A stretch of DNA of 58,228 bases, taken from contig CAXTVW010000008.1 of the NCBI GenBank assembly GCA_964247675.1, positions 1-58,228 on the forward strand, read 5' to 3'. The position numbers and the translations under genes were made by a program. The DNA comes from BOG-908 sp964247675 (GTDB lineage Bacteria; Pseudomonadota; Alphaproteobacteria; Acetobacterales; Acetobacteraceae). Positions 35,220-44,325 of the stretch are shown piece after piece. Each line of letters starts with the position of its first letter. Position 1 is the stretch's first letter. The notes beneath the pieces are model-generated. The model made no database searches and was not told the DNA's origin. It saw only the letters and a list, made by a program, of their open reading frames with translations.

Positions 35220-36749
35220 ATGAGCGGCTCCCTCTCCGGCGCCCTGGGCATCTCCTCAGGCGGCCTCGCCAACGTCGCCGTCGGCCTCGCCGTCATCTCC
35301 CAGAACGTCGCCAACGCCTCCACGCCGCAATACGCGCTGGAGAGCGCCACGCAGACCAGCCTGTCCGTCGGCGGGCAGGAGTTCGGCGTGCATTCCGGCC
35401 TGGTGGTGCTTGCGACAGATCCCGGGCTGCAAAGCCAGGTTGCCGCCCAGACGTCCGCGCTGGCGGCGGACACCGTCACCTCGGCGGCGCTGGCGACGCT
35501 GGAGCCGGTGCTGGGCACGGTTGGCGCGGGTACCGACCTGGGCAGCCAGTTGGGCGCGGTGCAGTCGGCGTTCAGCGCGCTGCAGGCGGACCCGGCCGAC
35601 GTCACGCAGCAAGGCGCCGTGGTGAATGCGGCTACCAGCCTGGCGGCCAGCATCAACACGCTTGCAAGCGCTTACGGCAGCGCGCGCCAGACAGCGCAGG
35701 ACAGCGTCGTCACCGATGTGGGCCAGCTCAACACCGCGCTGTCCACGCTCGGCACGATCAGCAAGCAAATCGTGGGTGACCGCGCACAGGGCCTCAGCAC
35801 GGCGGATCTGGAAAACCAGCGTGCGCAGGCGGAGGCCACCATCTCCGGCTTGGTCGATGCGCGCTTCCTGCCGCAGGCGGACGGCAACGTGACCGTGCTG
35901 ACGGCCGGCGGCGCCCAGTTGCCGACCGACGGCACCCAGCTCACCGCGGCGTCCGCCACCACGGGGCCCACGGCCTTCTATCCGGGCGGCGGTATCTCCG
36001 GCATCATGGTCGGCGGGGCGGACATCACCGCCCAGCTCACCGGCGGCACCATCGGCGCCAACATCACCCTGCGCGACCAGACGCTGCCGACCTACCAGGC
36101 CGGCCTTGACGAGTTTGCCGAAACTCTGTCGACCCGCTTCGCCGCCCAGGGCCTGACCTTGTTTACCAATCCGGCGGGCGCCGTGCCCGTCAGCACAGGG
36201 CCCAACGCCCAATCCGGCTACGTGGGCTATGCCGACACCATCACGGTAAACCCGTTGGTCAGCACCACGCCCTCCCTGGTGCGGGACGGCACGCAGGCGA
36301 TAACCGGCTCCTCCACAGGCGCCAGCCCGTTCACGCCGAACACCGGTGGCCTTGCCGGCTTCAGCACGCTGATAACACGCGTGCTGAACTACGCGCTCGG
36401 CCCGGACGTGCAGGACGGCGTAGCGCAGGGCGCGGTGGCCACGACGGGGCTGGGCCCCACGGGCTCGCTTTCCTCCGGCTACGGCGCGCAGGCGACACTG
36501 ACGCAAGCGGCCAACGCGCTGACCGCCGGACAGGCGGCTGACAGTGCGAACGCCACCACGCAGGCCGGCGACACCCAGGCGGTGCAGACCGCATTGCAGG
36601 GCAAGCTGACAGGGGTGACCGGCGTGGACATGGACACCGAGCTCGGCCAGATGGTGGTGCTGCAAAATGCTTACGGCGCAAACGCAAAAATCATAACTGC
36701 CGTCCAATCTATGTTTCAGGAAGCGTTGGACATGGTGGTCAGCACGTGA
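35220..36749 (+). CDS. flgK: Flagellar hook-associated protein 1, FlgK
   Basis: A 509-residue hook-filament junction protein. N-terminal GALGISSGGLANVAVGLAVISQNVANASTPQYA and C-terminal VDMDTELGQMVVLQNAYGANAKIITAVQSMFQEALDMVV match the family. The ATG at 35220 is the family start; the open frame upstream is repeat sequence (Phe/Lys/Leu-rich) and is not coding. The stop overlaps the flgL start (TGATG). Confidence 0.94.
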   Translation: MSGSLSGALGISSGGLANVAVGLAVISQNVANASTPQYALESATQTSLSVGGQEFGVHSGLVVLATDPGLQSQVAAQTSALAADTVTSAALATLEPVLGTVGAGTDLGSQLGAVQSAFSALQADPADVTQQGAVVNAATSLAASINTLASAYGSARQTAQDSVVTDVGQLNTALSTLGTISKQIVGDRAQGLSTADLENQRAQAEATISGLVDARFLPQADGNVTVLTAGGAQLPTDGTQLTAASATTGPTAFYPGGGISGIMVGGADITAQLTGGTIGANITLRDQTLPTYQAGLDEFAETLSTRFAAQGLTLFTNPAGAVPVSTGPNAQSGYVGYADTITVNPLVSTTPSLVRDGTQAITGSSTGASPFTPNTGGLAGFSTLITRVLNYALGPDVQDGVAQGAVATTGLGPTGSLSSGYGAQATLTQAANALTAGQAADSANATTQAGDTQAVQTALQGKLTGVTGVDMDTELGQMVVLQNAYGANAKIITAVQSMFQEALDMVVST

Positions 36750-37813
36750 TGAACGGCATATCATCGGCGACGGACGTCGGCACGCTGGCGGCGGTGCTCT
36801 ACAACACCGCGCAGACCAGCGCGCAGATCGGCACGCTCACCGCGCAAAGCAGCAGCGGGCTGATCTCTTCGGATTATGCCGGGCTTGGCGATGCGGCGGG
36901 CGCCGCGCTGGACCTTTCGGGCCAGTTGGCACTCAACACCGCCTACCAGACGAACGCCACCCAGGCGGCCACCCAGGCGCAGGTGGCGCAGTCGGCACTC
37001 GGCCAGATACAGACGCTTGTTTCGGGCTTCGCCAGCCAACTGCTGGAACCCGCGTCCGCCACCCAGGTCGGCCTCACCACCCTGGCCACCAGCGCGAACT
37101 CCACATTGCAACAGGTCGCCACGCTGCTGAACACGAAAGTTGGCAACGTCTACGTGTTTGCCGGCCAGGACAGCAGCAACCCGCCGATCCCCGATCCCTC
37201 CACGCTGTCCAGTTCCGCCTTCGTAACCGCCATCCAGGCAGCGGTGGCCAACCTGGACACGGCAGGTGCGTCGGCGACGCAATCCCAGGTCCTCACGGCG
37301 GCCGGGCCGGGCGCCACCTCGCCATTTTCCACCACGCTGGAAGCCAGCAACCTTCCCGTATCCGCCGATATCGGCGACAGCCAGGCGGTGCAGACCAGCG
37401 TGCTGGCCGACCAGAACGCCAATGCGGTGTCCGCCGGCACGGGCACCACCAGCACCGGCTCCTACATGCGCGACATCCTGGCCTCGCTGGCTACCGTGGC
37501 CGCCCTGGGCACGGCTACCGCAAGCGACCCGAAAGTGGCCTCGCTGCTCAGCCTGACGCAGACCACCCTGAGCAACGCGGACGACGCGCTGAACACCGAC
37601 ATCGGCAGCCTGGGCGGACGTCAACAGATCATCACCAACGCGCAAAGCGAGCTGACGGCCACAGCGACCGCGCTTAACACGCAGCTCGGCAATTTGCAGG
37701 ATGCCGACACCGCTGAGGTGGCTACCAAGCTTTCCACCGCGCAAAACCAGCTGCAGGCGAGCTATAAGATCATTGCTGATCTGGAGCAGTTATCGCTAGC
37801 CAAGTATATCTGA
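36749..37813 (+). CDS. flgL: Flagellar hook-associated protein 3, FlgL
   Basis: A 354-residue flagellin-like junction protein. The N-terminal helix (TLAAVLYNTAQTSAQIGTLTAQSSSGLISSDYAGLGDAA) and C-terminal helix (LNTQLGNLQDADTAEVATKLSTAQNQLQASYKIIADLEQLSLAKYI, residues about 309-354) show the flagellin fold; VYVFAGQDSSNPPI is a FlgL hallmark. The ATG at 36749 overlaps the flgK stop. A family A left arm begins 1 bp after its stop. Confidence 0.92.
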   Translation: MNGISSATDVGTLAAVLYNTAQTSAQIGTLTAQSSSGLISSDYAGLGDAAGAALDLSGQLALNTAYQTNATQAATQAQVAQSALGQIQTLVSGFASQLLEPASATQVGLTTLATSANSTLQQVATLLNTKVGNVYVFAGQDSSNPPIPDPSTLSSSAFVTAIQAAVANLDTAGASATQSQVLTAAGPGATSPFSTTLEASNLPVSADIGDSQAVQTSVLADQNANAVSAGTGTTSTGSYMRDILASLATVAALGTATASDPKVASLLSLTQTTLSNADDALNTDIGSLGGRQQIITNAQSELTATATALNTQLGNLQDADTAEVATKLSTAQNQLQASYKIIADLEQLSLAKYI

Positions 37814-37865
37814 GGCAAGCAAGCAGTTCTTTTTTGAAAAAGAGAACCAAAAAACTTTTGCTCCC
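37814..37865 (+). repeat. Family A repeat, solo left arm
   Basis: GTTC/GAAC subtype directly after the flgL stop, with one A-run break (AAAAAGAGAACC). No right arm before flbT. Confidence 0.83.
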
Positions 37866-37941
37866 TGTCGGCGGCTGGCGGACAGGTCGCTGCAGCACGG
37901 ACATGATACAAAAGGCCTTTCTTCTCGCAACGGAGGCGGTC

Positions 37942-37957
37942 TTAACTCTTGCTAAAC
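37942..37957 (+). promoter_or_regulatory. CtrA-like site upstream of flbT
   Basis: TTAA-N7-TAAAC, one base off the CtrA consensus TTAA-N7-TTAAC, 67 bp before the flbT ATG. CtrA control of flagellar genes is known in related groups; a chance match cannot be excluded. Confidence 0.35.
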
Positions 37958-38023
37958 CATCCTAGCGCAAACTGGCCAAGCCGGCAAAAACGCCGATAGC
38001 TGTCCAGAAGGGATGAAACCAAA

Positions 38024-38428
38024 ATGTCCAACCTCGTGCTGGAGTTGCGCCAAGGCGACATGATGGTGGTCAACGGCGCCGCCATACGTTTCCGCAGCCG
38101 TACCCGCATCGAACTCACGGCGCATGCGCGCTTCCTGTTCGGCCGGCAGATCATGGCGCCCCATGATGCGGACACCCCGGCGCGCCGCATCTATTTTGCT
38201 TTGCAGACCGCCTATATCGGAGATGAAGGAGAGCGCCGCGAGGGCCTGGCCGATGCGATGAACCTCATCGAGGCGTTCAAGTCCGCAACAACGTCGCCGT
38301 CCGCAATGGCGTTGCTGGATGGCGCGCTGGCCTGCGCGCGCGCAGACAAATGCTACCAGGCGCTTCGGCTCGCCCGCCGCGTGGTGCGCCATGAAGATGC
38401 CGTTCTCGGCCGCCCTGCAGCAAGCTGA
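38024..38428 (+). CDS. flbT: Flagellin-translation regulator FlbT
   Basis: A 134-residue RNA-binding regulator that, in Caulobacter, destabilises or blocks flagellin mRNA until the hook is built. LVLELRQGDMMVVNGAAIRFRSRTRIELTAHARFLFGRQIM (residues 4-44) and ARRIYFALQTAYIGDE are the family signatures. Start has AGAAGGGA upstream. The usual partner flaF and the flagellin genes are not in the window. Confidence 0.92.
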   Translation: MSNLVLELRQGDMMVVNGAAIRFRSRTRIELTAHARFLFGRQIMAPHDADTPARRIYFALQTAYIGDEGERREGLADAMNLIEAFKSATTSPSAMALLDGALACARADKCYQALRLARRVVRHEDAVLGRPAAS

Positions 38429-38437
38429 TTGAGGCAG

Positions 38438-38467
38438 CCCGCCGCGCGTTCTAGACTGCGCGGCGGG
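38438..38467. terminator. Perfect 10-bp hairpin between flbT and the HdeD-like gene
   Basis: CCCGCCGCGC, a 10-base loop that contains the HdeD-like stop codon, and GCGCGGCGGG. It lies between convergent genes and could end both; there is no T tract. Confidence 0.7.
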
Positions 38468-39029
38468 ACGCGGAGGCCATCCCGATCAGGGACACTCCGC
38501 CGATGACCAGGTCGATGCCTACGAGCATGCCCACGACCCACAGGAAGCTTCCCGGCATGCCGGAGATGATTACCGCCGCCAGCACGAAATCCACCAGCCC
38601 GCTCACCAGCATCCACTCCCACCTGCCGGCCAGTTCCCGCCTGTGGGACAGCGCGCCGGCGACTGAAAACACGCCGTCCGCGACGAAATACACGATCAGC
38701 ACATAGGTCAGCGTCACCAATCCGGCCACCGGATTGATCAGCAGCACCACGCCTGCGATCAGGGACACGCAGGCAGACAGCAGCGACCAGGCAAAGCCCC
38801 CTGCACCGCGCGTGCGTATCGTTGCCACCAGCCCTACAAAGCCAGCAACCAGCAGCACCCACCCGAGCAGTATCGCTGTCGTCAGCCCGGCGAACAGCGG
38901 CAAGGCGATCGCCGCGAAGCCAAGAACTACCAGCAACACGCCTTCGGCCATGAACGCCCGCCAATGCGCGTGGATGGATCGCCGTAGCCCCGCTGTCACG
39001 TCACCCTGCGGTTGAACATTGATCGCCAT
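38451..39029 (-). CDS. HdeD-family membrane protein (DUF308)
   Basis: A 192-residue inner-membrane protein with six predicted helices in three pairs (EGVLLVVLGFAAIALPLFAG, AILLGWVLLVAGFVGLVATI, LLSACVSLIAGVVLLINPVAG, LTYVLIVYFVADGVFSVAGAL, and two more). The pattern of short loops and the LRRSIHAHWRAFMAEGVLL start match DUF308/HdeD proteins, linked to acid stress in enterics. Function here is unproven. The ATG at 39029 gives the standard N-terminus. Confidence 0.85.
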   Translation of the reverse strand: MAINVQPQGDVTAGLRRSIHAHWRAFMAEGVLLVVLGFAAIALPLFAGLTTAILLGWVLLVAGFVGLVATIRTRGAGGFAWSLLSACVSLIAGVVLLINPVAGLVTLTYVLIVYFVADGVFSVAGALSHRRELAGRWEWMLVSGLVDFVLAAVIISGMPGSFLWVVGMLVGIDLVIGGVSLIGMASASRRAV

Positions 39030-39311
39030 GGTCTGGAACTCCACCCTGCCTGGTTCCATCCTACGGTTCGGCAATGCCGGGGTTGCAGCACGGTTAGCCT
39101 AGGCAGGTTTGAAGTTTGCGAGCCCTTCTCTGCTGAAGACGAGACGCACAGGACTCCTGGCCCTGCGTAGGTTCGGCGGCTCTCGCCTGACCTGAGAAGA
39201 ACGGCCGCCGGATATCGAGGCCCGAGCAGCCTTTGCTACGAACGGTAAACGCGGCTCCATCGGCAGTTCGGCCTGCGGTATACGACGCACTTACAACCGA
39301 GGATGCCGACC

Positions 39312-39683
39312 ATGCGTCTGTTGCCTTCGCTCGCCGTCTCGCTGTTGATCAGCACCGCTGCTCTGGCGCAGCCTGCGCCGGACGCACCGCCGCCGCCACC
39401 GCCGGGAATGGGTGGGCCGGGTTCGCCAGGCGGGCCAGGCGGGCCGCACATGAACATGCGCGAGCGTTTCGAGGCCGCGAACGTGACGCGTGACGGCAGG
39501 CTGACCCGCGAGCAGGCCGAAGCCGCCGGCCTGCGCGGCATCGCCCGCAACTTCGACCAGATCGACATGGACCGGAAAGGCTACGTGACGCTGCAGGATT
39601 TGCGCGCGTTTGCTCAGGCCCGGCGCGCGCAGAAGATGGGGCAGGCTTCTGGACAGCCGTCGCCGCCCGCGCCGCCGCAGTAA
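39312..39683 (+). CDS. Secreted EF-hand-like protein
   Basis: A 123-residue exported protein. Signal peptide MRLLPSLAVSLLISTAALAQ, a Pro/Gly-rich linker (PPPPPPGMGGPGSPGGPGGP), then two degenerate EF-hand-like loops: NVTRDGRLTREQ and DMDRKGYVTLQD. Both lack some calcium-binding acids, so metal binding is uncertain. The ATG at 39312 is preferred because GAGG (39299-39302) is 9 bases upstream; the ATG at 39303 would touch it. Periplasmic location inferred. Confidence 0.75.
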   Translation: MRLLPSLAVSLLISTAALAQPAPDAPPPPPPGMGGPGSPGGPGGPHMNMRERFEAANVTRDGRLTREQAEAAGLRGIARNFDQIDMDRKGYVTLQDLRAFAQARRAQKMGQASGQPSPPAPPQ

Positions 39684-39840
39684 AGGAAGAAAGCAGTTCT
39701 TTTTTGAAAAAAAGAACCGAAAAACTTTTTCTCCCGCGCTGGTTCAGCTGACTAGTCTTGTTCTGACAAAGCACGACTGGCGCAGATGCGGGGGAACAAA
39801 AGTTTTTTGCTTCTTTTTCCAAAAAAGAAGGCCTTTCTTC
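39684..39840. repeat. Family A repeat pair between convergent genes
   Basis: Left arm 39684-39735 (GTTC/GAAC subtype) and right arm 39788-39840 (CTTC/GAAG subtype) fill the whole space between the EF-hand-like gene and the permease. Arms differ in subtype. The spacer has a partial inverted repeat of its own. Confidence 0.87.
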
Positions 39841-41394
39841 CTACACTTTCGCCCGCAGTTTCGAATGCTTGTATCCGTAAAGCGCGTAAACCAGCCCGCC
39901 GAGGATCAGCCAGAACAGCAGCCGCACCCAGGTGTCGCCAGACAGCGAATACATTAGTGCCACGCAGGCCAGGACCGCGGCAATCGGGGTGAACGGCATC
40001 AGCGGCGTCCGGAAGGCGCGCGGCGCGTCCGGCATCGTACGGCGTAGCACCAGCACGCCGGCGGAGACGACGGCAAATGCCAGCAGCGTTCCGATCGAGA
40101 CGAGGTCGCCCAGCAGATCGAGCGGGAACAGGCCGGCGAACAGCGCGGCCCCTACGCCGGTGACGATGCTGCCGACATAGGGCGTGCAGTATTTCGGGTG
40201 GATGCGGGCGAACGCCGGCGGCAGCAGGCCATCCCGGCCCATGGCGTAGAAGATGCGGACCTGGCCGAGCAAGGTCACCAGCAGCACCGAGACCAGGCCG
40301 AAAATTGCGACCACGCTGACGCACCAGCGCGCCCAATCCAGGCTGTGGCCCTGCTGGCGCATGGCTTCGGCGATCGGATCGGCGACGTTCAGCGTGCGGT
40401 AGTCGGCTATGCCCGTCATCACCAGCGCCACGCCAACGTAGAGCAGCACGCAGACGGCCAGCGAGATCATCAGGGCAAGCGGAATCGTGCGCTGCGGGTT
40501 GCGGGTCTCCTGGCCGAGCGTGGAAATGGAGTCGAAGCCCACATAGGCGAAGAACAGGATGCCCGCCGCGCGCATCACGCCGGAGACGCCGAAGCTGCCG
40601 GTGACGCCGGTGTTCGGCGGGATGAACGGCTCCCAGTTGTGGAAATGGATGAACGGCGCGGCGCCGATGATCACCGCGAGGATCGCCACGACTTTCAGCG
40701 ACACCACGACGTCATTCACGCGAGCGGAGAGGCGGGTGCCGCGCATGATCAGGTAGGCGGTGAACAGGGTGATCAGCACGGCTGGCAGGTCGAACCACTT
40801 GCCGCTCCGCACGACGTGGCCGCCGACCACCGCCAACGGCGCGCCGGTGATGACATCCGGTAGATCCACGCCAAAGGAATGCAGCGTCTGGGTGGCGTAG
40901 CCGGACCAGCCGATCGCCACCAGGCTGCCGGACATCAGGTATTCCAGCAGCAGGCACCAGCCGATAAGCCAGGCGACGCCCTCGCCCATCGTGGCATAGG
41001 CGTACGAATAGGCGCTGCCGGCCACCGGGACGAGGCTTGCGAACTCCGCGTAGCACAAGGCGGCAAGCAGGCAGGCGAAACTGGCGAGCACGAAAGACAG
41101 GGCGACCGCAGGGCCGGCGTGCAAGGCGGCTTCCGGGCCAGTCTGGACAAACAGCGATACGCCGACCGCACTGCCGACGCCGAAGCCGACCAGATTGCGC
41201 AAGCCTAGCGTGCGCTGCAGGTGCCGGCCGTGACCGTCGCCTACGTCGCTGTCTTCCAGCATGAGGGAGACGGGTTTGAGGGCGAAAAGGCCAGGGGCTT
41301 TGCCCGCCGGCCGCCCTCGCTCGGACCCGTGGCGCTCGGGCGGCAAGCCCGTTGGGGCCTGGGGCCCCAAACCCCCAGTCTTGGCCAGGCTCAT
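39841..41394 (-). CDS. APC-family amino-acid permease
   Basis: A 517-residue transporter with about 12 membrane helices. The family start of the core is LQRTLGLRNLVGFGVGSAVGVSLFVQTG, and YAEFASLVPVAGSAYSYAYATMGE and GFDSISTLGQETRNPQRTIP are typical of cationic amino-acid permeases. It would import amino acids by proton symport. The ATG at 41394 is one base after the stop of the PEPC-like gene and has GGGAG upstream, so they are coupled. Residues about 7-18 are coded by a family B-like repeat (41350-41378), so the N-terminus is unusual; a later ATG at 41262 would remove the LFALKPVSLM segment that relatives share. Confidence 0.87.
   Translation of the reverse strand: MSLAKTGGLGPQAPTGLPPERHGSERGRPAGKAPGLFALKPVSLMLEDSDVGDGHGRHLQRTLGLRNLVGFGVGSAVGVSLFVQTGPEAALHAGPAVALSFVLASFACLLAALCYAEFASLVPVAGSAYSYAYATMGEGVAWLIGWCLLLEYLMSGSLVAIGWSGYATQTLHSFGVDLPDVITGAPLAVVGGHVVRSGKWFDLPAVLITLFTAYLIMRGTRLSARVNDVVVSLKVVAILAVIIGAAPFIHFHNWEPFIPPNTGVTGSFGVSGVMRAAGILFFAYVGFDSISTLGQETRNPQRTIPLALMISLAVCVLLYVGVALVMTGIADYRTLNVADPIAEAMRQQGHSLDWARWCVSVVAIFGLVSVLLVTLLGQVRIFYAMGRDGLLPPAFARIHPKYCTPYVGSIVTGVGAALFAGLFPLDLLGDLVSIGTLLAFAVVSAGVLVLRRTMPDAPRAFRTPLMPFTPIAAVLACVALMYSLSGDTWVRLLFWLILGGLVYALYGYKHSKLRAKV
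41350..41378. repeat. Family B-like unit inside the permease 5' end
   Basis: CGTTGGGGCCTGGGGCCCCA and AACCCCCA resemble half of the family B double hairpin. It lies within the reading frame of the permease. Confidence 0.5.
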
Positions 41395-41395
41395 G

Positions 41396-44161
41396 TCAAC
41401 CGTACGCTCCCACCCTGTGCGTTACCGCGGTGCCGATTTCGCGTAGCAGCTCGAACATTCCGGCCAGGGGACCAAAGATCTGCTCGTGCTCCCGTTCGTA
41501 GGACACCGCGGCCCGATCCCCCTTGGGCTCGGCGAAGTAGCGCCCCGCGGCCGGATCGCCGGCGCGCGGAAACACTTCGGCGAGAATGACGAGGGCAGCC
41601 GGCACGTCAAGTTGCACGATCCGTGCCGCCAGGGCCTCACGCGTGACGCCATGCCTGGGCGAGAACTCCGGGATGGCGGTGGCCAGCAGCCAGATGCGCC
41701 CGATCAGCGCGATGCGCAGCGCGTGCAGGAGCATCTCCGCGCTCTCCATGCAGGGCGCTTCGGGCCAGGCCTCGCGCAGACGCACGTGGTCCGCCTGGAT
41801 GCGGCGGAACATCGCCTGCGCCGGTGCCCAGAGATCGAGCTGTTCGAGCACGCGGGCGACCTCTGCCAGCGCGCGTGCCCGGCCTGGCTTGCGCGCGTGG
41901 GCCGCGCGGTCCAGCCAGCTTCCCGGGTCCAGCATGGCGGTGACGCCGCGCAGCACGTCCAGGTCCGAATGGCGCAGCGCGTGTTCGGCAAACTGCAACG
42001 CGCGGCGGAAACGCTTGCTCTGGGCGAGCATGTCGCTGAACTGCTCAGGGCTCCTGGCCGCCGCCGTGCCCACGCCCTGCAGCGTGTTGGCGCACCAGCC
42101 GAGCTGCTGCAGGATCGCGTTGTTCGGGATCGCACGCAGTTCGCGGGGGTGGCGTATCACCGAAGGCCCGCCCGAATCGGATTGCCTGGCCGATGGGCGC
42201 GAGCCGGAGGAGTCGAGCAGCGCCGGGCCGAAGGCGCCGAGCAGGGCGGCGTAGCCCGGATCCTCCACCAGGCCCTGCATGGCGATGCCGACGCTGGTGA
42301 AGAAGTCCGCGGCGAAATCCGGATCGTTGTAGATCGGGTCCGTGGATTTGGGCACCGAGGCGAAGGCGTGGCGGGCGATCCTGGCCACCGTGGCGCAAGC
42401 CAGCTCCGGCGTGCCGAACAGCAGGTAGCCGTCGCCGCCCTGGAACGCGCTCTCCTCGCGGGTGGCGATGCCGGCCGCGGCGAAGGCCTGGCGCGCGACA
42501 CTTGGCGAGAGGTAGCGAAGGCGGTCCAGCAGCGATCCGGGATGGGCGCCGCGGCCGATGCTCTCGCCATGGGTGTCGAACAGGATCAGCTCCACGCCTG
42601 TCAGGCCGTGGCGCACCAGCAGGTCCGCGACTTTCAGGCGCAGGCGCTCGATGAGGTAGCTGGCGGCGAGCTGGCCGACATAGCGGCCTGAGTCCGAGTA
42701 GCCGAACTGCAGGGCCATCCGTCCCGCGCGGGTGAGGTAGGCGCGGTAATGCGGGCTGCGCAGCGCCTCTTCGAGTATGCGCGCGCCGTGCTCCAGCGCA
42801 TCGGCGGTCTCGAACAGCGGGCTGATCTCGATGCGGTCCTCCAGGCCGAACAGGCGGGCCAGCCAGAGCGCGCAGAGCAGCGTGTAGCCGCTCTCCGTCT
42901 CGGCGATGAGGAAGCGGACCGGCGAGGCGGTGTCGATGTGCTTGACGATCTGGGCGACCGTCATCAGCAGGCGGGCGGCCGAGGCCTGCTCGGCGAGGAT
43001 GGCGCCGAAATCGACCGGAACGGCGGCCACGTTGCCCAGCGCCGTGTTGATGGCGGCGAGCAGGCTGCGCCGGCGCGCCCTGTCCTCCGGCACGCTGTCA
43101 TGGCCCAGGCGCAGGCGCACGGCGTTATGGATCTGGCTGGCGTTCAGCCGGACATGGGTGTGCGCCAAGGACAGGCCGTGCGCCGCCAGGCCGGCGCGGG
43201 CCACGGCGTAATCCAGCCTGGCCGGCGCGTCCACGGCTTGCATGGCGGCGGTGAACAGCGGGGCCAGCTCGCCGGCGGAGGTCAGCGCTTCGGCGCGGTT
43301 CTGCACGAGCGATGCCGCGAAACGCTCGGTCTGCGCCGGATCGCCCGTTGCGGGACAGGCCTGCATCTGCGCGTCCACGGCCGCGATGGCGCCGGCCAGG
43401 CGGGCCGAGAGGGCGGCGCTTTCCGGCAGGGCGGCGACCTGGCCTTGCAGGCGTGCGAGCTGCAGCCGCTTCATGGTCAGGCGCAGGCGCAGGGTGTCCC
43501 ACCAGCCGATGTCGGTGCGGCCATCGGTGTCGTAGCCCACCCAGCTCGCCAGGATCACCGGCCTGGGCTCGAGCGTGGACCACCTGTCGGGCCAGACCTT
43601 GGCGGCTTCCAGGAGCAGCGCGCGCGAGAGCGCGTCGAGCGCGTCGCGCGCGTGTGTGATTGCGTGGACGGAGGCTTCGAACTCCAGCGCGAGGGTGGGG
43701 CGCGTGGGCCGGTGGCTGACGAAGCAGGTCCCTGCCGGGCGTCCGCTGGCCTGTTCTGCCAGGGCGGCGAACACCTCCGGCGGCAGGGCGAAGGTGGGAT
43801 GGGCGGTGAACACGGCTGCGAAGCGCGTGCGCTCCGCGGCGGCCCGGAAGTCCCGCCAGGGCACCGGGCTGTCGCCCGGGTCCGGCCGGACGAGGCGGGC
43901 AGCCAGGGCGGCAAACTCGGCTTCCGCGGTTGGTTCGGAGACCAGGCCTACATAGGTGGCGAGGTGGCGGGCGCGGCCGGCGAAGGCTTCGTCGCGCAAG
44001 TGGCGAATCAAGGCGGCGATGCGCGGCTGGGTGAGTTCGCCGTCATCCATCAGGCGGGTTATGGCGAGGGCGATGGCGAGGACAGGGTTGCCGAACGGGT
44101 CTTCCGAGGCGCGGGCCCGCGCGCGGTCGGTGAGGGCCAGGAGGGTTTGGGCGACGGTCAT
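41396..44161 (-). CDS. Divergent phosphoenolpyruvate carboxylase homologue
   Basis: A 921-residue protein with the overall PEPC length and order: TAHPTF (H121), SGYTLLCAL, FGYSDSGRYVGQLAASY and GESIGRGAHPG. Several residues needed for PEP/bicarbonate chemistry in E. coli PEPC are not kept: the HGRGGSIGRGG loop reads DTHGESIGRGA (first Arg lost, second kept), the region around R699/R713 reads AIPNNAILQQLGWCANTL, and the C-terminal NTG is replaced by THRVGAYG. It may be a weak or altered enzyme, or a sensor. It is coupled to an amino-acid permease, with which it may work. The ATG at 44161 lies next to a family A repeat. Confidence 0.75.
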   Translation of the reverse strand: MTVAQTLLALTDRARARASEDPFGNPVLAIALAITRLMDDGELTQPRIAALIRHLRDEAFAGRARHLATYVGLVSEPTAEAEFAALAARLVRPDPGDSPVPWRDFRAAAERTRFAAVFTAHPTFALPPEVFAALAEQASGRPAGTCFVSHRPTRPTLALEFEASVHAITHARDALDALSRALLLEAAKVWPDRWSTLEPRPVILASWVGYDTDGRTDIGWWDTLRLRLTMKRLQLARLQGQVAALPESAALSARLAGAIAAVDAQMQACPATGDPAQTERFAASLVQNRAEALTSAGELAPLFTAAMQAVDAPARLDYAVARAGLAAHGLSLAHTHVRLNASQIHNAVRLRLGHDSVPEDRARRRSLLAAINTALGNVAAVPVDFGAILAEQASAARLLMTVAQIVKHIDTASPVRFLIAETESGYTLLCALWLARLFGLEDRIEISPLFETADALEHGARILEEALRSPHYRAYLTRAGRMALQFGYSDSGRYVGQLAASYLIERLRLKVADLLVRHGLTGVELILFDTHGESIGRGAHPGSLLDRLRYLSPSVARQAFAAAGIATREESAFQGGDGYLLFGTPELACATVARIARHAFASVPKSTDPIYNDPDFAADFFTSVGIAMQGLVEDPGYAALLGAFGPALLDSSGSRPSARQSDSGGPSVIRHPRELRAIPNNAILQQLGWCANTLQGVGTAAARSPEQFSDMLAQSKRFRRALQFAEHALRHSDLDVLRGVTAMLDPGSWLDRAAHARKPGRARALAEVARVLEQLDLWAPAQAMFRRIQADHVRLREAWPEAPCMESAEMLLHALRIALIGRIWLLATAIPEFSPRHGVTREALAARIVQLDVPAALVILAEVFPRAGDPAAGRYFAEPKGDRAAVSYEREHEQIFGPLAGMFELLREIGTAVTHRVGAYG

Positions 44162-44164
44162 GCG

Positions 44165-44325
44165 GAGGCAAGGAAGGCCTTCTTTTTTGAAAAAAAGAAG
44201 CAAAAAACTTTTGCTCTCCGCAGTTGAGACGCGTGTGGTTGCCGGAGGCACCCGATTGCCGCAGATGCGGGGAGCACAAGTTTTTTGGTCCTTTTGTTTA
44301 AAAAAGGACTACTTGCTTCCTTACT
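44165..44325. repeat. Family A repeat pair
   Basis: Left arm 44165-44220 (CTTC/GAAG) and right arm 44269-44325 (GTCC/GGAC) between the PEPC-like start and the end of the diguanylate cyclase. Arms differ in subtype. In the right arm GTCCTTTTG pairs with AAAAAAGGAC across its own T/A run. Confidence 0.87.

Noticed and set aside
35256..36764. Long minus-strand frame opposite flgK
   Set aside because: Shadow of flgK; no coding signature of its own.
42749..44227. Long plus-strand frame opposite the PEPC-like gene
   Set aside because: No family pattern; the minus strand carries recognisable PEPC blocks.
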